DNA from: Terrisporobacter vanillatitrophus
GTDB lineage: Bacteria; Bacillota; Clostridia; Peptostreptococcales; Peptostreptococcaceae
Reading direction: 5' to 3'
DNA length: 64,000 bases
Assembly (NCBI RefSeq): GCF_051148895.1
Contig: NZ_CP154625.1
Coordinates: forward strand, 1,488,001-1,552,000
Each line of letters opens with the position of its first letter. The first letter of the stretch is position 1. The notes under the pieces are model-generated. The model was not told the origin of the DNA. It saw nothing but the letters and a program-made list of their open reading frames with translations, and made no database searches. Positions 8,274 to 16,303 of the stretch are shown here, in pieces. Position numbers and translations under genes: made by a program.

Positions 8274-9110
8274 ATGGAGAAGAAATATGGACAAACTGAA
8301 GAATTACAAACGTGTAAAGATGAATTTATAAGTGTAGTTAGTGGAATAAACACCGATGGTTTGAATAGTATAAGTTTTGAATTATGTGAAGATAATTATG
8401 TAGGAACTTTTAGCATAAATAGCAATGCTGTTACTAGTAATTTATGGTTCTGCAAAAACTTAAGAAATATAGGTAGAAATGAAATTAAAATATCAGAGGA
8501 AAAATTACAATTAATTAGACAAAGTAGAGAAAAAATTATATTAATTGTTTTAGAGAGTCCTCATATTGATGAATTTAATAAATCAAAATGCAGTATTGCT
8601 CCAGCTCCTGCACTTGGTGTGACAGGATGTAATCTTGATAATCATTTTATTGATAATATAAAAAAATATATTCCTGATGGAAAATATCATATTATTTTAT
8701 CCAATGCTATTCAATTTCAGTGTAGCTTAGGTGAGGATACTGATAAATTTAGAGATAGAATATGGTTAAAGTTATGGTTATGTAGAGGCTTTGATAAAAC
8801 TTTTATTAAAAGGTTAGAGAAATATAGTGCTGATATTATTGTGAATTTATGTACAATAGGTTCCCATAAACTGGATTCATTAGCACCACAAAGAACTAAA
8901 ACAGTAATAAATAAAAAATATCTAGAAGATATTTGTGATAATGAAATAGGATTGCAGAAAATTACAAAAATAAATAAAAAAACAACATTACAAGAATTAA
9001 CTCAGCTAGCAATTAATGAGTATAGTGATAATAAATTAAATATGTGTATTAAAGGCACACACCCGTCTTCATGGTATAGTGAAAAAAATATAAGAGCATG
9101 GAAAGTTTAA
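8274..9110 (+). CDS. Unrecognised protein with uracil-DNA-glycosylase-like motifs
   Basis: The 278-residue soluble protein has a beta-strand followed by LESPHIDEF (residues about 93-101), then a PAPALGVTG loop, a central strand with LSNAIQFQC, and a C-terminal GTHPSSW motif. The order of an acidic loop after the first strand and a C-terminal HPS motif recalls the uracil-DNA glycosylase superfamily, in which the His-Pro-Ser loop grips DNA. The resemblance is motif-level only. The gene lies 35 bp after the WYL regulator and 13 bp before a 400-residue protein, suggesting one operon. Structure prediction would settle the fold. Confidence 0.6.
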   Translation: MEKKYGQTEELQTCKDEFISVVSGINTDGLNSISFELCEDNYVGTFSINSNAVTSNLWFCKNLRNIGRNEIKISEEKLQLIRQSREKIILIVLESPHIDEFNKSKCSIAPAPALGVTGCNLDNHFIDNIKKYIPDGKYHIILSNAIQFQCSLGEDTDKFRDRIWLKLWLCRGFDKTFIKRLEKYSADIIVNLCTIGSHKLDSLAPQRTKTVINKKYLEDICDNEIGLQKITKINKKTTLQELTQLAINEYSDNKLNMCIKGTHPSSWYSEKNIRAWKV

Positions 9111-9123
9111 AGAATACGAGGTA

Positions 9124-10326
9124 ATGGGACAAATTATGGATATAGAAGAGTTACGTAGAAGAAGAAAAGAAGTAAGTAGTAGTTCAGAAAAAACACTAAG
9201 AAATATGGAGACTATAGCTAATGAATCATTTAGGGTGGCTGAAGTAGCACATAATTCAAGAAAGATCCTCGACAATTTAGATTTAGAGTTTGAAAGGCAA
9301 ACAGGTTTAGATTCGACGGATGTTAAATTTTTATTATTTGCTACTGCGTTACAGATTGGAAGATGGGTTCTTATTTCTAAAATCAATTCATTGGCAGATA
9401 AAAAAATAAGTGATTCAAGAGTTAAAGACAATGATTCTGGTATAAAAAAAATGGAGCGAGAAAAAAGAGATAAGTATAAAGAAAAGCATAGTGAAAAGTG
9501 GGATCATAATAAAAGTGAAAAATATAGGACTTGGTTAGAAATTGTATATGATGGGGTTCCATATGACGTTTCGGTTGGATCACCTAAATTTGGTATAAAT
9601 ATGGAAGCCGGTTATCATAGAATACATACACTTGGTCACGATCCAATTGCAGGATGGCTGTTTGGTACTATTAATATCATTTCAGATACAATAACACTTG
9701 AAGATTTTAGTACATATAAAATTTCAAATGAACCAAGGCCAAAGCACTGGGATTATAAAACGAATATAGGCCAAGCTTTTATGATGGCCATTGAAAGTAT
9801 AAAAGAAGATAATAAACGCTTACCAGCTGCAATTTTTGCACAAGCACTACATTTAAAGTCTGATGTGTATACTAAGTTTGGATTACCAATACCATTATTA
9901 GAAATATTTTCACCAGATTTGGCTGGAAAACTTTATAAAGAAGGGTACGATAGTTTATGTTTATTAAAGGATGTAGCAGTTGTAGGGACACAGGCAGCGG
10001 TTGCTATATTAATAAACATGCTCATTACATTAATCCATGGATTATACTATAATTCTGAAAAATATCCAAGCCGTGATTTATATGAGGTAAAAACAAGAAA
10101 AATCCTTTTATATTCAAATATAATATCTTCATGTAGTAATATTATTTGGGTTGGAGGCAATGCAATAGCAGGAAATGAATCAGCTATTAAAGATTTAGAT
10201 GTAGGTGGATTGATGGTTACAATGTATCGCTTGGTCACTGATACAGCATACATCCAAAAAGTGAAAAAGGAGTTTGTATTTGGTGGTTTTAATAAATTAA
10301 TTCAAGGTGAAGAATATAAATTTTAG
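9124..10326 (+). CDS. Unrecognised 400-residue protein with TLGHDPIAGWLFGT motif
   Basis: Residues about 1-60 are charged helix, followed by a short helical segment (FLLFATALQIGRWVLISK), a basic linker, and a core with the striking sequence GYHRIHTLGHDPIAGWLFGT (about 172-191) then NIISDTITLEDF. Hydrophobic helices follow at about 290-312 (VAVVGTQAAVAILINMLITL). I do not know the family. The compact His/Asp/Pro-rich motif looks conserved or catalytic rather than structural. An ATG at 9136 has a better-placed GGGA than the ATG at 9124, so the true start may be 12 bases later. It sits between the glycosylase-like gene and two small paralogous genes. Confidence 0.65.
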   Translation: MGQIMDIEELRRRRKEVSSSSEKTLRNMETIANESFRVAEVAHNSRKILDNLDLEFERQTGLDSTDVKFLLFATALQIGRWVLISKINSLADKKISDSRVKDNDSGIKKMEREKRDKYKEKHSEKWDHNKSEKYRTWLEIVYDGVPYDVSVGSPKFGINMEAGYHRIHTLGHDPIAGWLFGTINIISDTITLEDFSTYKISNEPRPKHWDYKTNIGQAFMMAIESIKEDNKRLPAAIFAQALHLKSDVYTKFGLPIPLLEIFSPDLAGKLYKEGYDSLCLLKDVAVVGTQAAVAILINMLITLIHGLYYNSEKYPSRDLYEVKTRKILLYSNIISSCSNIIWVGGNAIAGNESAIKDLDVGGLMVTMYRLVTDTAYIQKVKKEFVFGGFNKLIQGEEYKF

Positions 10327-10335
10327 GAGTATAGG

Positions 10336-10752
10336 ATGGGATTTAAAAGATTTTTAAAGAAAAGCTTAATACCAGGATATGGATTGAAGAGTATTGTTGA
10401 AAATGTTGAAACCTTTGGAGTAGTTGATGGATTAAAAGAAGAATGTAAAGAAACTTATTTAGAGGATATGCCAGTAGTTAGTCATGTTTATAATGCAGGT
10501 AAGCATGAGGGGAAAAAAGAAGGATATGTACAAGCTTCTTATGAGTATGAAAAAAAATTACTGAAGCAAGCAGAAAAATTTTAAAATCAGCAGAATACTT
10601 TCAATCAGCAGAGAGATGAATATGAACAACTTATAAATTAATATGAAATTTATATTGAAGAAATGAGTGATAAACAATCATTAACAAGTGAAGAAGAAAC
10701 ATATTTAAATAAAATTATGATTATGGAGAGAAAGCTTATTAAAGCAAGATAA
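10336..10752 (+). pseudogene. Broken copy of the small helical protein
   Basis: The first 82 codons read to TAA at 10582 (residues 54-82 AGKHEGKKEGYVQASYEY, KKLLKQAEKF). The same frame continues past that stop and a second TAA at 10639 to 10752, ending KIMIMERKLIKAR. The whole 139-codon frame aligns with the intact neighbour at 10780 (KQAEEF..., QIMIMERKLKKLK), so two nonsense mutations have removed the C-terminal coiled coil. A truncated 82-residue product with AGGAG 5' of its ATG could still be made. Confidence 0.75.
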
Positions 10753-10779
10753 TTATAATTATTCTGATGGAGGAATTTG

Positions 10780-11181
10780 ATGGGAATACTAGATTTTTTT
10801 AAAAATAGAGGAGATGTAGTCTATACAGATGAAAGAGATAGAAAAGTTACATTAGGTGATTTAGCCGGTACAGGTTATAAATACACTATATTAAGTGATA
10901 AGTTTACACAGCATGCATTTAATCAAGGAAAACATGTAGGTAAAAAAGAGGGATATCAACAAGCATCATATGAATATGAAAAAAAGTTACTTAAACAAGC
11001 AGAAGAATTTTTGAAACAAACAAAGATATTTGAAAGCGATAAAGTTAGATATGACAAATTAATTGATGATTATGAAAGATATATTGATGAAATGATGAAA
11101 AAAATTAGTATGTCCAATGAAGAAAAAGATTATATGAATCAAATTATGATTATGGAAAGAAAGCTAAAAAAGTTGAAATAG
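10780..11181 (+). CDS. Small helical protein of the WYL-headed unit
   Basis: The 133-residue protein has a Gly/Asp-rich N-terminal 45 residues, a basic KHVGKKEGYQQASYEYEKK segment (about 50-70) and a C-terminal coiled coil. It is soluble. ATG 10780 is preferred because GGAGG ends 6 bases before it. The duplicated, partly decayed upstream copy suggests diversification under selection. In context it may be a sensor or adaptor for the 400-residue protein; no family recognised. Confidence 0.7.
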   Translation: MGILDFFKNRGDVVYTDERDRKVTLGDLAGTGYKYTILSDKFTQHAFNQGKHVGKKEGYQQASYEYEKKLLKQAEEFLKQTKIFESDKVRYDKLIDDYERYIDEMMKKISMSNEEKDYMNQIMIMERKLKKLK

Positions 11182-11286
11182 AAATGTTTAACGGTAATGT
11201 AAAATAATTTTTGATTATGATGAAATAAATACTCCTTTATGGCAATTATAAAAATGTAAAGTCAGATGCCAGGACGGGGTATTTTT

Positions 11287-11404
11287 ATGAGTATATTAAA
11301 TGAAAGAATTATAAGAAGAATTATTGCAGATGAATCACTTAGTAGCCAAGGTGATATTGGAAATTATCTAAAAGACATGTTTAAAGATGTGATTCAAGAA
11401 ATGG
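11287..11404 (+). pseudogene. IS256-family transposase N-terminal fragment
   Basis: The frame reads MSILNERIIRRIIADESLSS then GDIGNYLKDMFKDVIQEM, the usual N-terminus of IS256/mutator transposases. Homology ends exactly where a 77-bp palindromic repeat begins (11405), and the catalytic domain is absent. The frame runs on through the repeat to 11490 as meaningless sequence. Confidence 0.75.
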
Positions 11405-11481
11405 TAGCAACTGAGCCACTGAGTGTCTCGAAATTTCACCCAGGGGTGAAGTTCTTGACGTTTTATGTCAAGAACATGCTA
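11405..11481. repeat. 77-bp triple-palindrome repeat, copy 1
   Basis: It starts TAGCAACTGAGCCACTGAG and ends CATGCTA. It contains a CTGAG...CTC stem (here decayed), a CACCCAGGGGTG centre, and GTTCTTGACG/TGTCAAGAAC. It is the most diverged full-length copy and abuts the truncated IS256 transposase. Confidence 0.8.
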
Positions 11482-11499
11482 TATTTGTAACATCTAGGT

Positions 11500-11640
11500 A
11501 TGTTAGGATTTGAAACTTATGATGATAGATGCTCTAAGAAATTAAATATATATGATCTGTATTTCAAAGATAAGTTTTATGAGGGTAAAATAATAAGTTA
11601 TATTGCTTTTGAAGTAATTGAAAAGTTGAAATCAAAATAA
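11500..11640 (+). pseudogene. C-terminal gene remnant after the repeat
   Basis: A 46-codon frame (MLGFETYDDRCSKKLNIYDL, ending EVIEKLKSK) begins 18 bp after the repeat without a ribosome site. It looks like the tail of a cytosolic protein whose front was replaced by the repeat. Family unknown. Confidence 0.35.
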
Positions 11641-11772
11641 TTAATCATTCTAGTTTAAATCTATAGTAACTCCATCAATAACTAAATACCTTAGTATTTC
11701 ATAAAAATCTGATATGATATAATTACATAAATTTACCCAAATAGTACTTTGAATTATGAGGGAGAGTAAGAT

Positions 11773-12384
11773 ATGAAAAAATTAATATTAGCACTAATAG
11801 TAGTATTAAGTCTAAGCACAGGATGCACCAAAAGCAATGAAAAAACAGAAGAAGCATCAAAAGAAGAAAAAATAATCTACTGCAGTGAATGTGCAGCTGA
11901 ATCCAAAGAAGTAACCAAGTACTGCAAAGATTGTGGAAAAGAAGCTAAGTGGGTTATCGAAAAACCAGAAATCAAAAATGAAGAAAAAGACAAGGATAAT
12001 GAAAAAACACAAACAAGCAATACTTCAAATAAAAAGCAAGAAAGTGAATATGAAAGAGGATACAAAGACGGATACAAAGATGGTTATTACAAAGCTCAAA
12101 TAGATGATGCTGGAGGGGATGGGATTATTAACAGCAAATATGACGAAGGATATTCAGCTGGATTTAATGACGGATGGATACAGTGTGTGGCTGATGGAAA
12201 AGATTATGAAAGTAAAAAGGAAAAAGAGGAATCTGAAAACCTTCCAGAAACATTTAGCTATAAAGCAGATAGCTATTATATATACCAAGGTATTTGTCCA
12301 TCTTGTGGAAGTGATAATTTATATTTACTAAATGAGGATGAAGGATATTGCAAAGACTGTGGATATGACTGGGATTATAATTGA
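11773..12384 (+). CDS. Zinc-ribbon lipoprotein with GYKDG repeats
   Basis: The 203-residue protein has a signal peptide and lipobox LSTGC (Cys17). A zinc ribbon follows (CSECAAE...YCKDCGK, residues about 37-57), then a charged linker, then Gly-x3-Gly repeats (YERGYKDGYKDGYYK and YDEGYSAGFNDGW) and a second zinc ribbon at the C-terminus (CPSCGSDNLY...YCKDCGYDW). Eight cysteines suggest two metal sites outside the cytoplasm, unusual for a secreted protein. GGGAGAG precedes the ATG. Function unknown. Confidence 0.85.
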   Translation: MKKLILALIVVLSLSTGCTKSNEKTEEASKEEKIIYCSECAAESKEVTKYCKDCGKEAKWVIEKPEIKNEEKDKDNEKTQTSNTSNKKQESEYERGYKDGYKDGYYKAQIDDAGGDGIINSKYDEGYSAGFNDGWIQCVADGKDYESKKEKEESENLPETFSYKADSYYIYQGICPSCGSDNLYLLNEDEGYCKDCGYDWDYN

Positions 12385-12534
12385 AATTGAAAAATAAAGT
12401 ATTATTAAGGGGTTTGTCAATAAAAGTGTGTAAGTAGTTTTTATTTTATAAGTCAGGTAGATAAAAATTAATTAGGTATTATATATGGTCTATTAACTGG
12501 AACTAAAGAACATCCGTATGGGAAAGTAGCATAT

Positions 12535-12572
12535 CAAGTCATTGGAATGCTTTGACTAGGATAACAGGGATG
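12535..12572. repeat. Partial variant copy of the palindromic repeat
   Basis: CAAGTCATTGGAATGCTTTG followed by ACTAGGATAACAGGG matches the left half of the variant copies at 33051 and 37947. The right hairpin is missing. It lies in debris between the zinc-ribbon lipoprotein and the nuclease-nitrilase gene. Confidence 0.55.
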
Positions 12573-12605
12573 GTTTGTTATGCAACGGATATAGGTATTT
12601 AGAAA

Positions 12606-12780
12606 ATGAAAATCACTGATACAAATAATATGAAATATACTTTCAAAGGCTCACTTTGTGGTGGAGTATATGTTGGGGATACAGATTTAATAGATTATAT
12701 CCGGCAACACGTCCCCCATTGACGATTTATTTGTGTTTAGTGGTGAAGTGTTAAATGATGGAAAGGATTATGAAAAATAA
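12606..12780 (+). pseudogene. Frameshifted remnant of a small protein
   Basis: One frame reads MKITDTNNMKYTFKGSLCGG to DYIRQHVPH then stops (12722). A one-base shift in a CCCCC run restores IDDLFVFSGEVLNDGKDYEK to 12780. Together they make about 57 residues of one probable protein. No family recognised. The rest of 12385-12800 holds only the repeat fragment and A+T-rich debris. Confidence 0.4.
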
Positions 12781-12809
12781 ATTTAAAAGAATGAAATGGA
12801 GAGGTGAAA

Positions 12810-15059
12810 ATGGCAAAGATTAATTGGATTGATATTACAAGGGAAGATGTCATAAAAGCAATTGAGCTTTTTCATACTGAAAATCCAGAATATCCAAATC
12901 CAAAGTGCACATTTCTTATATATAATGGCAAGAAGCTACCTGCTAAGCATATTCGTGGAATGGCATATAAGGTGGCACATGGAAAAGAAATCAGAAAGAA
13001 TAATTTTGGTGGTGGTATGGAAACGGTGCGTTTTTTTGAAAGACTGGGATTTGAAATGTTTTATACAGGTAAATCAGAGCATATAGATACAAAATCAGTT
13101 ATAAAGCAAAAACAATCGAAAAAGAAGGTTGAAACAGTACAACCTAAGTTAATACCTGCAAAAAAACAGATATCAGCTGATACGATTAAAATTCCATCAA
13201 AAGCTGTCATAGAGCAAAAAAATGAATTGCAGTTGTTGCTTAATAGAATGTTTAATGGAGACATCGTATGTGAAAAAACATTCCCTTGGTTGAAGACGCC
13301 AGATATAATTGAGGGAGATTATGAAAATCTATACAAATCGATATTTGAATATAGAGGAGATAAAGCATTTGCAAAGAGAAATGTTCGATTAAGGTGCGAC
13401 TTTGTTTGCGAAAGTGAAAAATTGATTATTGAATATGATGAAAGGCAGCATTTTTCACAGGCAAGAAAAGTATCATTATTGTCTTATCCCGATATTTCAG
13501 TGTACTTTGATAGACAATTATGGATAAAGGCATGTAATGATATAAATGCAAAAGATAGACAACCAGTCAATCGAGATGAAATAAGAGCTTATTATGATAG
13601 CATAAGAGATATTGAAGCAAGCAAGCATGGATATAAATTAGTTAGGATAATGCATGGACAGATAGATTTTGAATCTGACGAGGCAGAGGGGAGATTAAAA
13701 AAGCTACTGAATATAAAATCGGAAGTTGCGAAAAATGCTAAGATACAGAGCAATGGTGGTTTGAAAGTAGGATTATATTTGCAGACAGATGAACTTAAAA
13801 ACAAAGCTGATTTTGCAAATGCTCTAGAAGTTGTGAAGAAATCTGATTTCGATATTTTTGTTTTGCCAGAGTTTTGTTATTGCTCTTTCAATTCTTTATT
13901 AACAAATGCAGATATATGTATTGAAGAAGATGTAAATAATATTTTTAAAGCCTGTCTTGATTTTAGTGAAGAAATTGGAAAAGCTGTGATTGTAAGCAGT
14001 GAAGATAAGTATGGCACTATTTTTAGTGTTTTTGCTAATGCCTTTGCAAATGAAACTGAAACAGCTAATGCTTTGTATATTAAGCATACTATGACTGCAT
14101 ATTCTGCATTTCAATTAGAATACTATGGTGAACTTTCCAAGTCAATGTTTGAACCTATCTTATATAAAGGATATAGGATAGGAATGACTATCTGCTATGA
14201 CTGTAATCATTCATTGTTTAGTAGGATGTATGGATTAAAAGGTGTTGATGTTATTATTAACAGCACTGGTGGTAATATTGTTTATGACAAGTGGTATAAA
14301 TATAATAAGGTTAGAGCAATAGAAAATTCATGCTACAATTTTGTTACAATGGGCGGTGACGGTAAAGTTTCTAATCCCCACTCATATGTATATGGGTTCA
14401 ATACACATGGTAAGGAACTAAAACCATACAATATTATGAAGGGAACCCCTGAGTTAAATTCACCAGGAGGCATATATGTTTATGATACATCATTGGATGA
14501 TGATTGTGCAGCTCAAGATAATAGCCATAACCAATCGAAGACTCCTAATAAGAATTATCAGCTAGAGATACCAGTTGGTGGTATCGATAAGATCTTGAGT
14601 CAATCAAAAAGAGTGGCTGATGGAATATATGTTTATAAAGTTAAGGATAAGAATGTTGTATTTTGCTTAGTTGAAGGAAATGATATTCTGAAACCAGAAA
14701 AAGTTCTTTCTTTACTATATGCTAAAGAACTAAAGAAAATCAACAATAAGAGGTATATTATTGTAAACAAACACAAGCATATTGAAGATGAGATTTTTAG
14801 GAATAAGCTATCTGTGGTATTAAAGGTTCGCTCTATGGAGAACTTTTGTGCAGTTATTATAGAATCAGATAATATTAATGAGTGTTATCAGTGTGGTAAA
14901 AATCGTACTGCACAGGTTTTGCAATCTGAGAATGGGAGATTTGGTATAGACTTAGATAGAACCACGGGGCCAGAAGCTATATGGAAAAACAAAGATGGTA
15001 TGAAAGCTTATTGGCGTGAAAATTTTGAGTGGTTAATTCATGAAATGGGTAAAAATTAA
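12810..15059 (+). CDS. McrA-like N-domain / nuclease / nitrilase fusion protein, putative defence effector
   Basis: The 749-residue protein shows three parts. Residues 3-83 (CTFLIYNGKKLPAKHIRGMA, NNFGGGMETVRFFERLGFEM) match the small N-terminal domain found in ScoMcrA-like and other HNH restriction proteins. Residues about 140-295 look like a PD-(D/E)XK nuclease: RCDFV (Asp197), IIEYDERQHF (Glu208-Tyr-Asp210), then helices and KLVRIMHG. Residues about 318-575 form a nitrilase/carbon-nitrogen hydrolase domain with a plausible Glu354 (VLPEF), Lys425 (YIKHTM), Cys462 (MTICYDC) triad. The last 150 residues include CYQCGK and are unassigned. Nitrilase domains occur in the DRT1 anti-phage reverse transcriptases, so a defence role is reasonable but inferred. 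ATG 12810 has GAGAGG five bases upstream. It stands alone among IS debris. Confidence 0.8.
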   Translation: MAKINWIDITREDVIKAIELFHTENPEYPNPKCTFLIYNGKKLPAKHIRGMAYKVAHGKEIRKNNFGGGMETVRFFERLGFEMFYTGKSEHIDTKSVIKQKQSKKKVETVQPKLIPAKKQISADTIKIPSKAVIEQKNELQLLLNRMFNGDIVCEKTFPWLKTPDIIEGDYENLYKSIFEYRGDKAFAKRNVRLRCDFVCESEKLIIEYDERQHFSQARKVSLLSYPDISVYFDRQLWIKACNDINAKDRQPVNRDEIRAYYDSIRDIEASKHGYKLVRIMHGQIDFESDEAEGRLKKLLNIKSEVAKNAKIQSNGGLKVGLYLQTDELKNKADFANALEVVKKSDFDIFVLPEFCYCSFNSLLTNADICIEEDVNNIFKACLDFSEEIGKAVIVSSEDKYGTIFSVFANAFANETETANALYIKHTMTAYSAFQLEYYGELSKSMFEPILYKGYRIGMTICYDCNHSLFSRMYGLKGVDVIINSTGGNIVYDKWYKYNKVRAIENSCYNFVTMGGDGKVSNPHSYVYGFNTHGKELKPYNIMKGTPELNSPGGIYVYDTSLDDDCAAQDNSHNQSKTPNKNYQLEIPVGGIDKILSQSKRVADGIYVYKVKDKNVVFCLVEGNDILKPEKVLSLLYAKELKKINNKRYIIVNKHKHIEDEIFRNKLSVVLKVRSMENFCAVIIESDNINECYQCGKNRTAQVLQSENGRFGIDLDRTTGPEAIWKNKDGMKAYWRENFEWLIHEMGKN

Positions 15060-15164
15060 TAGCATGTTATAATGTAGAAAAAATATTTAATAATGATAGA
15101 CGTATTCCCGAAAACGTCAAAACTCAAAAAAGTACCGTCGACTTATTCCCACGAACGAACATAT

Positions 15165-15426
15165 GTAAAAAAGGGAAAATTACAGCTTCAATCTGCTTGG
15201 ACATCAATGCAAGTCCTATTAGCCACTGTGAAACAGTAGTAAAATTAAAGAAATAATTGTAGCCACTAAATAAAGTCTAATTATTCCTGCTAAACTCTGA
15301 TTAATCTACGAAAGTGTGATTAAAAGTAGAAAATAATTAGGATAAAAGGGAAGACGAAAGAATAAATAAGACTAAAAATAAGATAAATACAGGGATTAAG
15401 CAGGTTATCGCTTAGTCTCTTTTTTA
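15165..15426 (+). ncRNA. Structured leader RNA resembling a degenerate cobalamin riboswitch, with terminator
   Basis: In order, the sequence has AAAAGGGAA (15169), TTAGCCACTGTGAAA (15219), GCCACT (15262), a long arm closed by CTAATTATT/AATAATTAG, and GGGAAGACGA (15348). These recall the AGGGAA, GCCACTGT, GCCACTG and GGGAAGG boxes of AdoCbl riboswitches in the right order. The B12 box is not convincing. It ends in a terminator (GATTAAGC/GCTTAGTC, then TCTTTTTT, 15394-15425). No gene of B12 metabolism follows; IS21 debris does. It could instead be another structured RNA of a mobile element. Confidence 0.4.
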
Positions 15427-15532
15427 TGAAATAATCAAACTTTAGTGTAATTCTGTTAAAGGTTTGGTTATTTTAAAATCACCAATATCTCACTTTTTTA
15501 TAACCAAACTTTAATTTGATTTCCTCTAAGTA

Positions 15533-15704
15533 TTAATCTGATTTGCTAGATTTATTTCTAGTTTGTGGTTTACCTTCATATCCATCATAGTATTTTTTCA
15601 CTGTTCTTCTATCAATTCCATGCTCTCTGGCTAATTCAGAGTAATTTGGTTTAAAATTCATTGATTTAATTATATTAATTTGTCCTATTAAATTTAAAAT
15701 CATG
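15533..15704 (-). pseudogene. IS21 IstA N-terminal fragment
   Basis: From ATG 15704 on the minus strand, with GGAGGG six bases upstream, the frame reads MILNLIGQINIIKSMNFKP then ELAREHGIDRRTVKKYYDGY and stops after 56 residues. This is the helix-turn-helix head of an IS21-family transposase; the catalytic DDE domain is gone. The start codon overlaps the interrupted replication-protein fragment on the other strand, so this IS probably truncated that gene. Confidence 0.7.
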
Positions 15705-15791
15705 GCTATCCCTCCAGGGATAAGGATAGCAGAAATTTGTATAATTTTGTACATTTTTATATTCCATTTTATGTACATCTATATAGTATCA

Positions 15792-16085
15792 TTTACAATA
15801 GACTTATTAGGAATAACTGAAGAAGAAGAAACTTATATGAATACGATTATCTCTAAGAGAGAGTATAAGAGAAGGAAGAATTTAAGAAATAGCAAAGCAT
15901 ATAAAGATAAGTTAAAAGCAGAAGGTAAACAAAGTAAAAAAGAAGAACTTGAGCAAATAAGGGAAAAAATAAAAAGCCTCCGAGAAAAAGGCTTTAAAAA
16001 TAAAGATATCTCTAAAGTTTTAAGTTTGACGACCAAGACTTTAGAGAGACATATTACATATATGCGAAAGAATGGACTTTTATAA
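15792..16085 (+). pseudogene. C-terminal fragment of a mobile-element replication protein
   Basis: The frame reads FTIDLLGITEEEETYMNTII, a very basic KREYKRRKNLRNSKAYKDK segment, and a C-terminal helix-turn-helix (GFKNKDISKVLSLTTKTLER). This resembles the tail of plasmid or integrative-element replication initiators of Firmicutes. The N-terminal part is replaced by IS21-related sequence. An internal ATG at 15837 could express the last 82 residues. Confidence 0.5.
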
Positions 16086-16100
16086 GTCTATTCTTTTTTT
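16068..16100 (+). terminator. Terminator overlapping the end of the replication-protein fragment
   Basis: AAAGAATGGACTT and AAGTCTATTCTTT pair with one G-U, and a T-tract follows. The left arm is inside the coding sequence and the stop codon lies in the loop. Confidence 0.6.
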
Positions 16101-16172
16101 GCGTATCAGTTAATTAAATTATACATTAAGGGGAGAAAAAAAACCTCCTCATTTTTTCAGACCTTGTATTAT

Positions 16173-16185
16173 GGGTACGTAGTAC
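16173..16185. repeat. Short palindrome GGTACGTAGTACC
   Basis: A perfect 5+5 inverted repeat with a 3-base centre lies in the 200-bp gap before the ribbon-helix-helix gene. It could be an operator for that protein or a recombination site of the lost element. Confidence 0.3.
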
Positions 16186-16242
16186 CTGTACTTTTTTAGA
16201 GTAAAGGGTTAAAAGGATGAATGGTGTAGTTATGGAGAAAAT

Positions 16243-16280
16243 AAGTATCCTTTTAATTGACTTAAAAGGATACTTTTGTT
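16243..16280 (+). terminator. Long perfect hairpin with T-tract before the RHH gene
   Basis: AAGTATCCTTTTAA and its exact complement flank a 5-base loop, followed by TTTT. It lies about 25 bp before the start of the next gene, so it may act as an attenuator or transcription stop in the leader. Confidence 0.65.
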
Positions 16281-16303
16281 AATATAGAATTGAGGTGACT
16301 ATT

